Source: Agrobacterium albertimagni AOL15
GTDB lineage: Bacteria; Pseudomonadota; Alphaproteobacteria; Rhizobiales; Rhizobiaceae
Direction: 5' to 3'
Length of the DNA: 64,000 bases
Assembly: GCF_000300855.1 (NCBI RefSeq)
Contig: NZ_ALJF01000009.1
Coordinates: 1 to 64,000 of the forward strand
The first letter of the stretch is position 1, and every line of letters starts with the position of its first letter. Under the pieces are notes generated by a model. That model made no database searches and was not told where the DNA came from. It worked only from the letters and a program-made list of their open reading frames with translations. The translations under genes were made by a program, and so were the position numbers. This document shows, piece after piece, positions 41,800 through 49,923 of this stretch.

Positions 41800-42923
41800 A
41801 TATCGCCGACCACACCAGTTATGAAGGCCGAGACGTAAAATGGATCAAGGACCATTTCGAGAGGAAGCTTCTTTTCGTTGACGACTCGTTTCAGCGGCAG
41901 TTTGTTTGGCTTCCAAAGCATCGCATCCGCCTCATTGAAACGATGCTAGCCGGCTTCCCTATACCCGAGATTTACCTGTGGCAAACGGACACCGATCCCG
42001 ACACGGGAGATTCGAAATATAGCATCATTGATGGGCAACAGCGTATCCGCTCCGTTGTCGGCTACATCAACAATGAGTATAAACTCAGAAAGACGTCTTT
42101 AAATAAAGATTATCAGGAATGGTCTTTCGCAGACAAAAAATTCTTTGAACTCAGCCCCGAGCAAAAGGCAGTGATATGGAAGTATAAATTTCATATCAAG
42201 TTTATCTCTTCGGCAGTTCCTCGATCTGAAATCACGAAAATGTTCTTGCGATTAAATAGCACTAACATGACTTTAAACCCGCAGGAGCTAAGGCATGCGG
42301 AATTCAGCGGTCAGTTCTTGGAAGCGGCAGAAGCGATCGCGGATGACCCGATTTGGCGCGAAAACAAGCTGTTTGCGGAACCTGAAATCCGGCGGATGCG
42401 GGATATCCAGTTCGTCAGCAGCATACTGATCTATCTTCGGCGCGGCGTTGTTGAGGAGCTCAGTCAGTCCAATATAAATAGAATCTATGATGCATATAAC
42501 GAAACCTACACTGAACGAGGCGACGACGAGAAGGCCGTTATAGCGCTGGCTCAAGCTGCACTCGCCGTTGGCGGTACGGATGAGGAATTGAAAAAGTTTC
42601 TCCGGTCCAAAGTCCATCTATATTCCCTTATGATCGTCTGCGATCAGATGCCAAAGGAAATCTCCAATCAGGATGTGAGCCGGCGGTTTAAAGCATTTGT
42701 CGCTGCTTACTACGCGGTGGAGCCTGACAAGGTCTACGACACGCCAACGGAGCTAGCCGCTGTTGAATATAGGCGTTTGACGACTGAAGGGGTTCAAAAG
42801 CGATACAACCGAACTAGGCGTATTGCTGTACTAAGGCGCTTTTTGGAGACGGGGACATATGTGCCCGAGGTCGCGCCCGGGCCTGATCATGGACAAGGTG
42901 AAGAGGAAATTATCGACGCGTGA
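41796..42923 (+). CDS. DUF262-domain protein
   Basis: This 375-residue protein has a DUF262 domain, the ParB/Srx-fold NTPase domain also found at the N-terminus of GmrSD-type enzymes: VDDSFQRQFVWLPKHRIRLI, FPIPEIYLW and the nucleotide motif YSIIDGQQRIRSVVGY. IKFISSAVPRSEITKMFLRL and NMTLNPQELRHAEFSG are also family blocks. It lacks the C-terminal HNH nuclease (DUF1524) of GmrSD, so the partner NTase may supply the effector. Start is TTG inside TTGA, with GGGGAG upstream. It occupies the gap between the restriction and modification genes. Confidence 0.75.
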   Translation: MNIADHTSYEGRDVKWIKDHFERKLLFVDDSFQRQFVWLPKHRIRLIETMLAGFPIPEIYLWQTDTDPDTGDSKYSIIDGQQRIRSVVGYINNEYKLRKTSLNKDYQEWSFADKKFFELSPEQKAVIWKYKFHIKFISSAVPRSEITKMFLRLNSTNMTLNPQELRHAEFSGQFLEAAEAIADDPIWRENKLFAEPEIRRMRDIQFVSSILIYLRRGVVEELSQSNINRIYDAYNETYTERGDDEKAVIALAQAALAVGGTDEELKKFLRSKVHLYSLMIVCDQMPKEISNQDVSRRFKAFVAAYYAVEPDKVYDTPTELAAVEYRRLTTEGVQKRYNRTRRIAVLRRFLETGTYVPEVAPGPDHGQGEEEIIDA

Positions 42924-42993
42924 TTTGACGATGAACCTGCCGCGTCAAAACTCTTTTATGTCTCGGCAAGGAGGAACGCTGCAGTTCTGTTCG

Positions 42994-43953
42994 TCAGACC
43001 GCAAGTGCTTGGTAAACGGTTCGCGTTTCGATCGCCGCGCGCACCTTATCAGCGACCGCCCTTGCAACTGGTGGGGGGAATGCATTTCCAACTTGGCGAT
43101 ATGCAGCGGTCTTCTTTCCGTGAAACTGCCAAGCATCGTCAAACCCTTGGATGCGTGCCGCCATGCGGACGGTGAGGCGAGGCATGCCCACGAAGTCACG
43201 TTCCGGGGCTTCTTCCGCGATCGACTTTCCGTTGACGCCCAGAGTTGCCCACGCCGCACGCGCACGTGTCGGACCGAGGTCAGGCCCCCCGTGCTTCTTC
43301 GATCCGCCTACAAGTGTCGGTGCAACATCATTCGCGCGCTTGGCCCATGCCTTCGCGCCTTTCCAGCCATTTGCAGACATGAGGTCGACAAGCGTCTCGC
43401 CGACAGTAGGTGCGTCAAAAGGCGACGGAGAAGGCCATTCGAAATTGTCTTTGATGTCGTCGCGCAATGCCACAATCAGGACGCGGGGACGTAGCTGCGG
43501 CACGCCGTAGTCGGATGCATTGAACAGACGCCAATGGGCCTCATAGCCAAGCTTCTTGAGCTCGCCTCGGATGAAGCCACGATAATCTTCGAATACGGCA
43601 CTCAGGAAGCCACGGACGTTTTCGATCATTACGGCCTTTGGGCGGGTTTCGTCAACGAGGCGGATCGCGGCAGGGAAGAGGTTGCGCTCGTCCTTGTCAC
43701 CGAGTTGCTTGCCGGCCACGGAAAACGGCGGGCATGGGAGGCCGCCAGCAAGAAGATCGATACCTTTGTATCCCGTTCCATCGAACAAAGAGAGGTCTTC
43801 CTCGTGAACCGTCCACTGCCTGCGGTTCAGCCGAAGCGTCTCACAGCAGTCCCGATCTATCTCGACCACGCCGGCATGACCGAACCCGGCAAGCTCCAGG
43901 CCACGCGCCTGACCACCTGCACCAGCGCACATTTCGAGCGAGGTTAGGGACAT
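42994..43953 (-). CDS. dcm: DNA cytosine-C5 methyltransferase (M.NaeI-like)
   Basis: This 319-residue enzyme has the C5-methylase motifs in order: I LEMCAGAGGQARGLELAG, IV GGLPCPPFSVAGKQ with the catalytic Cys, VI MIENVRGFL, VIII QLRPRVLIVAL, IX RLTVRMAARIQGF and X YRQVGNAFPPPVARAV. Between VIII and IX lies a short target-recognition region. PCPPFS replaces the common PCQPFS. It should protect the site cut by the NaeI-like enzyme. The ATG at 43953 has GGAGG just upstream and gives the family start; the Vsr gene lies 139 bases upstream in the same direction. Confidence 0.88.
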   Translation of the reverse strand: MSLTSLEMCAGAGGQARGLELAGFGHAGVVEIDRDCCETLRLNRRQWTVHEEDLSLFDGTGYKGIDLLAGGLPCPPFSVAGKQLGDKDERNLFPAAIRLVDETRPKAVMIENVRGFLSAVFEDYRGFIRGELKKLGYEAHWRLFNASDYGVPQLRPRVLIVALRDDIKDNFEWPSPSPFDAPTVGETLVDLMSANGWKGAKAWAKRANDVAPTLVGGSKKHGGPDLGPTRARAAWATLGVNGKSIAEEAPERDFVGMPRLTVRMAARIQGFDDAWQFHGKKTAAYRQVGNAFPPPVARAVADKVRAAIETRTVYQALAV

Positions 43954-44092
43954 TGGAGGCCTCCGCAAGTGAACAAAATAAGAACAAGGGCCGAATAGCA
44001 CGGAATTCAAGGCCGCGCAACGTTCTCTGCGAGGTTAGGGGTACATGGTTTCGCCAAGCTTAACTTCGTGAACAGACTGAGAATCCACAGGA

Positions 44093-44515
44093 TTAATCTC
44101 CTTGGAGGAAGTCTGTAATACGGCTCCGAACGGAATCCATGTTCCGGAGCTCGCACTCCCAGATAACCAAGACTCGCCAGCCGCCGGCCTCCAGCAAGGC
44201 AAGGTTCTTTTGGTCGCGCTCCACATTACGATCCATTTTCGGCCCCCAATACGTCTTGTTCGACTTTGCCTCTGATCGGGCTTCCCAACAGGCTGGGTCA
44301 TAACGGAGATGAGCGTGCCAATAGCATCCCCGGACTTCGATGATCTTCCGCCTCGGGCCAAATACGAGATCGGGCTTGCCTGGCAAGTCCTTGCGGTGGA
44401 GACGATAGCGGTAGCCCATCGCATGGACTAGGCGTCGGACTACGAGTTCGGGACCAGTGTCCTTCGAACGTATCCGTGACATGTTTCGGCTGCGTTGATC
44501 GGACGTCTCTGCCAT
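44093..44515 (-). CDS. vsr: Very short patch repair endonuclease (Vsr)
   Basis: This protein of 140 residues begins MAETSDQRSRNMSRIRSKDT and GPELVVRRLVHAMGYRYRLH, then KPDLVFGPRRKIIEVRGCYWH with the catalytic Asp and the zinc-ligand Cys/His, and WEARSEAKSNKTYWGPKMDRN. Vsr nicks at T:G mismatches that arise when 5-methylcytosine deaminates, so it accompanies C5-methylases. An ATG one codon upstream (44518) is also possible. The order vsr-dcm on one strand is typical. Confidence 0.9.
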   Translation of the reverse strand: MAETSDQRSRNMSRIRSKDTGPELVVRRLVHAMGYRYRLHRKDLPGKPDLVFGPRRKIIEVRGCYWHAHLRYDPACWEARSEAKSNKTYWGPKMDRNVERDQKNLALLEAGGWRVLVIWECELRNMDSVRSRITDFLQGD

Positions 44516-44530
44516 CATTTTCGCCCCACC

Positions 44531-44591
44531 CCGCCTAAAGGCGGTGCTGCGGCCCTCCCCCCGGGAAGGGCCTCTCGCCCCCGCGGGGGCG
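44531..44591. terminator. GC-rich hairpin cluster between vsr and the integrase
   Basis: Three adjacent inverted repeats: CCGCC TAAA GGCGG (44531-44544), GGCCCT/AGGGCC (44551-44556 and 44567-44572) and the perfect palindrome CGCCCCCGCGGGGGCG (44576-44591). They follow the integrase stop on the minus strand and precede vsr. No T run is present, so termination is inferred. Confidence 0.4.
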
Positions 44592-44635
44592 ACTTGGTTT
44601 CCCCGCCGTCGCGCGAGCGCTCGGGCGGTGCCATT

Positions 44636-46207
44636 TCAATCGATCTCAAACCGGGGAAGTTTGGCAATCTCATGCGCAAGTACGTGGGGCTTGAAGCCTC
44701 CGTATGCCTCGCCCTCGGTCGCGGGAACGTGCCCCTGCATGTAATCTCGGGTTCCGACATCCATGTAGACACCTCGTGCCTCTGTTTTGAAAAGGTGCCG
44801 CCATGCGTGATTGGGCCTAATCCTGATGTCATCGACTCCAAGTTTACGGACCCACCCCGCCAGTCGCTCTCCGACCTTGTTGTACTGCGGGTTCCCTTCC
44901 GTCCCACCCCGATGCCGCGACGGATCGTAGAACAACGGACCCGTACGCCTTGATCTAACAAAGTCTAGAAACCCCTGTTCAATCAGGTGAGGATGGACCG
45001 CAACAAATCGGGCATTGCCGTCCTTAGTCGTGCCGGCGTCAGGCGTTATCCAGATTAACGGATATCCATCGTGATGCTGGACGTCCTGCTTCCGCAGCTG
45101 GGCTATTTCACCTACGCGAGCCCCCGTATAAGCACAGAGCCACGGTATCCAGCGGTAAGCAGCCTTCATTTCAGGACCACATCTTTGAGGTGGTGGGCCC
45201 AGGCTAGCAGTCAGGATAGTTTTCACCTCTTGAGCGGTGAAAGATTTCTCACGCGTCTTTTTCTTGCGTGGTACGGCAACCGCTATATCGTCAACGGGAT
45301 TGATCGATATGCGCTTATTCGCCTTAGCCCAATTACAGGTTGCCTTGAGGCAGGCGAGATACCCATCTTGGACGCTTACAGCGCTTAGTCCAGACCTCAG
45401 TAGACGGTCTTTCCAGTCAATCACCCATTCACTCGTCAAGTCCCGGATATCGGTGACCTCAAGTGCGGCCTTTTTAATGATGCCCTTCCATTTCTTGTAG
45501 GTAGTGTGACCCGTCTGCTTCTCGTTCGTATAGTCTTCGAACACCTGCAGCAGGCTGTATTTGTCCGCCGTTTCCGGGCTCTTGGGGGCTTGTTTTATGA
45601 CCAGTTCAAGCGGGGGGAACCGATCGGCGTCGGGATCAGAGCGGAAATCGCCATTGGACAGCTTGAGCAAATGTTCTTTAGCCTGAAGCACCGCAGTGCC
45701 GACAGCTTTCCGGAGGAGCTCCATGCTTTGCGGATCGACACGATAGCCGTGGCGCTCAAGGTATGCGTTTATGGCCTTGTCGTTTCGCCGCGTTTTCAGA
45801 TTTTCGAGCGTACGTTGAAACAGATCAGCGTCCTTGGTGATCTGCGCCACTTTTACTTTGTCCGGCCGCAACTGCAGATGATCCTCCAAAAGAGCACCCT
45901 CGCGCGCGAGGGGATCGCCCGGATTATCCTCGTTCTCGGCAACCATCGCACGGTAGATTTCGCCAGACATGGCAACAGCCTGCTTTTGCGTCAGGGAAAT
46001 CACGCCGGCTGACAATTGCACCCAACGCGCCTTAACCTCCTGAAGCACCCGCGCATGTGCGATGGTCGCCTCACGAGGATCGCGCGTGTTCAGGCTGCGC
46101 TTAACCACGTCCGTTCCAACGAGAGGAATCAGATGCTGCGGTACTCGCATGCGGAAATAGTAGATGCCGGATTTCGATTTTTCTGGGCGAGGCATTCGTA
46201 GGACCAT
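44636..46207 (-). CDS. int: Tyrosine recombinase (integrase) of the tRNA-Ser element
   Basis: The integrase has 523 residues from the ATG at 46207. The N-terminal arm-binding part starts MVLRMPRPEKSKSGIYYFRM; a SAM-like core-binding domain covers about 210-300. The catalytic domain holds CAYTGARVGEIAQLR with the first Arg, NHAWRHLFKT with His-x2-Arg, MQGHVPATEGEAYGG with the second His and the likely nucleophile Tyr. It belongs to the DUF6538/site-specific integrase type common in alphaproteobacteria. The gene begins about 85 bases from the tRNA 3' end. Earlier in-frame starts (46276, 46216) would run into the att region. Confidence 0.88.
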   Translation of the reverse strand: MVLRMPRPEKSKSGIYYFRMRVPQHLIPLVGTDVVKRSLNTRDPREATIAHARVLQEVKARWVQLSAGVISLTQKQAVAMSGEIYRAMVAENEDNPGDPLAREGALLEDHLQLRPDKVKVAQITKDADLFQRTLENLKTRRNDKAINAYLERHGYRVDPQSMELLRKAVGTAVLQAKEHLLKLSNGDFRSDPDADRFPPLELVIKQAPKSPETADKYSLLQVFEDYTNEKQTGHTTYKKWKGIIKKAALEVTDIRDLTSEWVIDWKDRLLRSGLSAVSVQDGYLACLKATCNWAKANKRISINPVDDIAVAVPRKKKTREKSFTAQEVKTILTASLGPPPQRCGPEMKAAYRWIPWLCAYTGARVGEIAQLRKQDVQHHDGYPLIWITPDAGTTKDGNARFVAVHPHLIEQGFLDFVRSRRTGPLFYDPSRHRGGTEGNPQYNKVGERLAGWVRKLGVDDIRIRPNHAWRHLFKTEARGVYMDVGTRDYMQGHVPATEGEAYGGFKPHVLAHEIAKLPRFEID

Positions 46208-46292
46208 GTGTACCATCTTTGTGTACAAGTCGGCCGTCAACGAACCCTTAAAACTCAGTATGTTGAGCCATTTCAAAGCTGTTTGGGAGCGA

Positions 46293-46309
46293 TGGCGGAG
46301 AGGGTGGGA
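46293..46309 (+). repeat. attR: tRNA-proximal 17-bp direct repeat
   Basis: Covers CCA, discriminator, acceptor 3' strand and the start of the T arm. It is identical to 26545-26561; see the mobile element entry. Confidence 0.8.
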
Positions 46310-46382
46310 TTCGAACCCACGATACCCTTGCGAGTATGCCGCATTTCGAGTGCGGTGCTTTCGACCACTCAGCCACCTCTCC
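46293..46382 (-). tRNA. serX: tRNA-Ser(CGA)
   Basis: On the minus strand the 90 bases from GGAGAGGTGG to CCTCTCCGCCA fold into a full tRNA: acceptor stem GGAGAGG/CCTCTCC, D arm GCTGAGTGGTCGAAAGC, anticodon stem CCGCA/TGCGG with loop CTCGAAA (anticodon CGA), a long class-II variable arm (ATACTC GCAA GGGTAT) and a T arm GTGGG TTCGAAT CCCAC. The CCA end is encoded. The gene is intact despite integration at its 3' end. The symbol is generic. Confidence 0.95.
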
Positions 46383-46683
46383 GGTCACACTGGTCGGCGC
46401 TCGGTGCGCGGGCTGTCTCATAGCGGCAACTCAGCCCCCTTGCAAGAGAGAATATAATTGTTTTTCGATTACATTCCTTAAGCCTCCCATTGGCGTGCCT
46501 CTCGATGAGAAACCAGAAGCCGAGGGCCGATGCCAAGCTTCCTATGATCCTGCAGAATTTTCGCTAGCCGCCTCCAAACGACGAGGCGGCAAATCATGCG
46601 CGAAGCGCGCACGGCGTAGACCACCCGACCGCTAATTCAAACCCGTATCAAAGCCGCGCTTGCGCGAGATCCGGGTCAGACAA
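46383..46683. other. Non-coding DNA upstream of tRNA-Ser
   Basis: About 300 bases containing the tRNA promoter region and no recognisable gene. An open frame crossing the tRNA on the plus strand is spurious. Confidence 0.5.
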
Positions 46684-46830
46684 TGAAGAGCATCGGAGCG
46701 TTCAGCATCGCGGCGACCGCAGGGCGCGAACGCGGGAATTCTCGACTCGTCAGGGCCGGAAAATGGGAAGCCGCAGGAGCCTGAGCATAGCGACCCGACA
46801 GGGTCAGGCGGGACCGCCTTCCCCCGGCCA
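46684..46830 (+). repeat. Structured two-module repeat, copy B (RIME-like)
   Basis: Same architecture as copy A. Module 1 pairs GCGTT 46698-46702 with AACGC 46729-46733. Module 2 pairs GGGAAG 46765-46770 with CTTCCC 46818-46823, CCTGA 46780-46784 with TCAGG 46804-46808, and CCC with GGG in the tip. GGAGC, AGCATAGCG and GCGGGACCG are the same as in copy A, while every stem has different bases that still pair. It lies between tRNA-Ser and the lysR gene. Confidence 0.65.
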
Positions 46831-46889
46831 TGGCGTTCAACTTGAAGGGGCGATAGGCTTCGTCGGAGCAGTCGTACACACGACCGCTC

Positions 46890-47780
46890 TCACCTCCCCG
46901 ACCGCCCAAATGTCTTTGCAATATCGATGATGTCATCTCGTGCTGCCGTCGGATCATCCTTGCTCCAAGCGACACCAAGCCCGATCTTCAGATCGATGCC
47001 CGTCACCTTCTTCAGCACCACGTCCCTGCCCGGAAGATCGCCTGTCCATTCCGGTGCAAAGCCGACACCAAGACCTGATGACACAAGCGAGATCAGCGAG
47101 AAGGTGTCGTCACAGGTATAGGCGACATTGTCATTCAGACCATGCTCCTCGAAAGTCTCTGCAAAATAGCGCTCGGTGTAGGAGAGGTTCTGCCGCTTGA
47201 AGGCGATGATCTTCTCGGCTCTCAGGTCCTCGATCGTCACCTCATTCCTCGAGGCAAGCGGATTTCCCATAGGCACCGCCAGCAGATAGCGCTCATGGGC
47301 AATCGAGAAGAAGCGCAGCGAGCCGATGTTCTCGACCGGCCGGATAAAGCCGAGGTTCAGCTTGCCGCATTCCAGCTGCCGGATGATCTCCGACGTCGAG
47401 CCATTCGACACATGCAGGCGGATATCAGGAAACTTCCGGCCAATGCGCGCCAGGAACGCCGGCAGTACGCCAGTCGTTGCCGGATAGATCGTCCCGATCC
47501 GGATCTCCCGCATGGTGCCGCCTCCTGCCGCACGTGCCATTTCGGCTGAGAGATCCAGTTCCCCCAGCATCCTGACACAGCGATCATAGAACACCTCCCC
47601 TGCCCGCGTCAGCTCGACCTTGCGGGTCGAGCGCGTCAACAACTGCACCCCGAGCCCCTTCTCCAGCGCCTGGACCTGCGTGCTCAGCGCCGGCTGGGCA
47701 ATGTTCACCCGCATGGCGGCACGGCCGAAATGCAGTTCCTCGGCAACAGCAACGAAGTAGGAGAGTTGGCGGAGTTCCAT
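46890..47780 (-). CDS. LysR-family transcriptional regulator
   Basis: This 296-residue regulator starts MELRQLSYFVAVAEELHFGR, with the winged helix-turn-helix AAMRVNIAQPALSTQVQALE and LEKGLGVQLLTRSTRKVELT. The effector-binding domain (from about residue 90) has the usual two-lobed pattern (IRIGTIYPATTGVLPAFLAR; VSSGLGVGFAPEW). It resembles BenM/CatR-type members with LHFGRAA. Target genes are not evident: it is divergent from the XRE gene, with 77 bases between the starts, so mutual or autoregulation is possible. The ATG at 47780 was chosen from the family N-terminus. Confidence 0.9.
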   Translation of the reverse strand: MELRQLSYFVAVAEELHFGRAAMRVNIAQPALSTQVQALEKGLGVQLLTRSTRKVELTRAGEVFYDRCVRMLGELDLSAEMARAAGGGTMREIRIGTIYPATTGVLPAFLARIGRKFPDIRLHVSNGSTSEIIRQLECGKLNLGFIRPVENIGSLRFFSIAHERYLLAVPMGNPLASRNEVTIEDLRAEKIIAFKRQNLSYTERYFAETFEEHGLNDNVAYTCDDTFSLISLVSSGLGVGFAPEWTGDLPGRDVVLKKVTGIDLKIGLGVAWSKDDPTAARDDIIDIAKTFGRSGR

Positions 47781-47857
47781 AGGCACCACGTTTCGTTCAT
47801 CCAGCTCACGCCCTATTGTACATAGACCCGTCGGCTTTGTCATGAACAAATTGTGGT

Positions 47858-48190
47858 ATGGAGCCATTTGCAACCAATTTGAGACGCCGCGCCGAAATGC
47901 TCGGCATATCCAACGCCGAAGTTGCCCGTCGTGCAGGGCTGACCGATCGCAGATACGGCAATTATGTAACTGGACGGAGGGAGCCAGATCTCTCCACGCT
48001 CGTGCGTATCGCGACTGTTCTATCGATCTCCGTTGATGAACTGATCGGCATGGCTCCGGAAAAAGACGTAAGAACCGTTGAGGAAATTTTTCAGGAGAGA
48101 ATCATTTCGGCGCTCCACGCGCTTAAGGCAGACGATCTTAAAAGGCTGGCAGTGATGATTGAGGCTTTGACTTCTGCTCGCGAAGACTAG
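47858..48190 (+). CDS. XRE-family helix-turn-helix regulator
   Basis: This protein of 110 residues has a phage-repressor-type HTH at residues about 7-62: NLRRRAEMLGISNAEVARRA, GLTDRRYGNYVTGRREPDLS, TLVRIATVLSISVDELIG. The remaining 45 residues form a helix pair (EEIFQERIISALHALKADDL). It is transcribed away from lysR. No cognate toxin or phage gene lies beside it. Confidence 0.85.
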   Translation: MEPFATNLRRRAEMLGISNAEVARRAGLTDRRYGNYVTGRREPDLSTLVRIATVLSISVDELIGMAPEKDVRTVEEIFQERIISALHALKADDLKRLAVMIEALTSARED

Positions 48191-48302
48191 AACGAGTTCA
48201 GCCGTGCTGTCGCAGTCGCGGAAGCGCACGAAAGCTCAGGCGGGCACGAGTGCCCGCCGGTTCGATCAACGAATTTAACATGTCATCCTATCGGATGGGC
48301 GT

Positions 48303-48525
48303 TTACTGGAGCGGCGCCAGGAGGTCCATCGGAATTCCTGCCTTTTGCCGCGGATCCCGCTGGACATAAGCCCCATTCGGGGTGGTCTTCACGGAGAACT
48401 CGTTGCGCGCATATGCATCGGTCTGGCCGACCGGCTTCGCATTCATGGTCTTCAGCAGGGAGCCTGAAGCCGCCAGGATCTTGTATTCCGCAAACAGAGC
48501 CGCGACGCGGGCCGTTTCGGCGACG
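48303..48525 (-). pseudogene. 3' fragment of a TolC-family outer-membrane efflux gene
   Basis: On the minus strand, from the junction near 48525, the frame reads [20 protein letters not shown] then [30 protein letters not shown] and ends [21 protein letters not shown] corresponds to the closing helix of TolC-type outer-membrane factors, followed by the usual unstructured tail. About 75 residues remain of some 450. The missing 5' part is not in the window. It is joined tail-to-fragment with fliN, indicating a rearrangement breakpoint. Confidence 0.6.
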
Positions 48526-48672
48526 ATGCTGGTGGACAAGAAGATCGGCGAACCCGTCGAGATCATGGTGAATGGTCGTCGCATCGCGCGCGGCGAGATC
48601 ACCGTTCTCGAGAACGACGATACACGATTTGGTGTCAAACTGATTGAAGTGATGGCGACCAAGACATCCTGA
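48526..48672 (+). pseudogene. fliN: FliN, C-terminal fragment
   Basis: The last 48 residues of the flagellar switch protein Fli[41 protein letters not shown], then MATKTS. This is the second half of the SpoA/FliN fold; normal rhizobial FliN is several times longer. Upstream the frame continues as antisense tolC sequence, so the real N-terminus and promoter are lost. It is followed by fliG 28 bases later, the normal order. The usual upstream genes fliM and motA are absent. Confidence 0.85.
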
Positions 48673-48700
48673 CCCATGACGGGCCAGAGAGGACAAGACC

Positions 48701-49741
48701 ATGATGGACTTCGACGATTTTGGCGGCCCCTTAACCGGAAAACCGCTTTCCCAGGCCGACAAGGCAGCCGCCGTGCTGCTGGCCATGGGAAAGGGTGTTG
48801 CCGGCAAGCTGCTCAAATACTTCACGCAGGCGGAACTGCAGACGATCATTGCGTCGGCACAGACCCTGCGCACCATCCCGCCGGATGAACTGACCGAACT
48901 CGTCAACGAGTTCGAAGACCTGTTCACCGAAGGTGCGGGCCTCATGGACAATGCCAAGGCCATCGAGAGCATTCTCGAGGAAGGCCTGACGCCCGAGGAA
49001 GTCGATGGACTTCTCGGACGTCGCACCGCGTTCCAGGCCTATGAAGCGTCCATCTGGGACCGTCTGCAGGATGCCGATCCTGATTTCATCGCGCGCTTTC
49101 TGATGCGCGAGCATCCCCAGACTGTTGCCTACATCCTCTCGATGCTGCCCTCTTCCTTCGGCGCCAAGGTGCTCCTGAAGCTGCCGGAAAGCCGTCGCGC
49201 CGATATTATGAACCGCACGGTCAACCTGAAGAACGTCAGCCCGAAGGCCGCTCAGATCATCGAAAACCGCGTTCACGACCTGATCGCCGAAATCGAAGCC
49301 GAGAAGAACTCGACCGGCTCTGCCAAGGTGGCGGAACTGATGAACGAACTGGAAAAGACCGAAGTCGATACATTGCTCACCTCGCTGGAATCGATCAGCA
49401 AGGAATCGGTCAACAAGGTTCGCCCGAAGATCTTCCTCTTCGAAGACCTGCTCGTGATGCCGCAGCGCAGCCGCGTACTGCTGCTGAACGACATCTCCGG
49501 CGACATCTTGACCATGGCGCTGCGTGGCGCCAGCGCCGAGATCAAGGAATGCGTGCTGGCCTCGATCAGCCCGCGCTCCCGCCGCATGATCGAATCAGAC
49601 CTGCAGGCAGGAACCGCCGGAATCAACCCGCGGGAGATCGCGATCGCACGCCGCGCCGTGGCGCAGGAAGCGATCCGCCTCGCCAATGCGGGCCAGATTC
49701 AGCTTAAAGACACCGAAGGCGGCGATACGCAGGCGGCCTGA
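48701..49741 (+). CDS. fliG: Flagellar motor switch protein FliG
   Basis: This 346-residue protein begins MMDFDDFGGPLTGKPLSQAD and KAAAVLLAMGKGVAGKLLKY. The middle domain has EHPQTVAYILSMLPSSFGAK, with the EHPQ motif. The C-terminal motor domain carries PKIFLFEDLLVMPQRSRVLL and SPRSRRMIESDLQ, with the charged residues that face the stator. FliG forms the torque ring on FliF. It looks intact, but its normal upstream genes are cut off by the rearrangement at about 48526, so expression may depend on a fortuitous promoter. Confidence 0.95.
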   Translation: MMDFDDFGGPLTGKPLSQADKAAAVLLAMGKGVAGKLLKYFTQAELQTIIASAQTLRTIPPDELTELVNEFEDLFTEGAGLMDNAKAIESILEEGLTPEEVDGLLGRRTAFQAYEASIWDRLQDADPDFIARFLMREHPQTVAYILSMLPSSFGAKVLLKLPESRRADIMNRTVNLKNVSPKAAQIIENRVHDLIAEIEAEKNSTGSAKVAELMNELEKTEVDTLLTSLESISKESVNKVRPKIFLFEDLLVMPQRSRVLLLNDISGDILTMALRGASAEIKECVLASISPRSRRMIESDLQAGTAGINPREIAIARRAVAQEAIRLANAGQIQLKDTEGGDTQAA

Positions 49742-49776
49742 GCGGTCACCTCTGTTGAAAACCCGGTCCTTTTGAT

Positions 49777-49807
49777 CACCCGCCGATTGAACCCCAATCG
49801 GCGGGTG
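49777..49807 (+). terminator. 12-bp inverted repeat after fliG
   Basis: CACCCGCCGATT (49777-49788) pairs perfectly with AATCGGCGGGTG (49796-49807) over a 7-base loop. No T run follows on the plus strand, so it may be an attenuator or mRNA-stability element between fliG and flhB rather than a full terminator. Confidence 0.45.
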
Positions 49808-49923
49808 TCTACGTTCGACGTACCGGCACCTTTCCGGTGGCTGTGGGCGCGAGGCGCAAACGGCGCAATTGACCGGGGCATCATCAATCCCGCCCGGTGC
49901 AGCCTCCGAGGACGGCAGCGGCC

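Larger units (their letters stand above)
26545..46309. mobile_element. Integrative mobilisable element (about 19.8 kb) in tRNA-Ser(CGA)
   Basis: The element is bounded by the 17-bp direct repeat at 26545-26561 and 46293-46309. The right copy lies in the 3' end of an intact tRNA-Ser gene with the tyrosine integrase gene immediately inside it, which is the standard arrangement. Contents: AlbA_2 pair, DUF3644 gene, Pre/MobV-type relaxase, DotA/TraY protein, an operon of small proteins, a polymerase-like protein, a NaeI-type restriction-modification cluster and the integrase. It has only one recognisable type IV secretion gene, so it is probably mobilised by a helper rather than self-transmissible. 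Confidence 0.8.
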
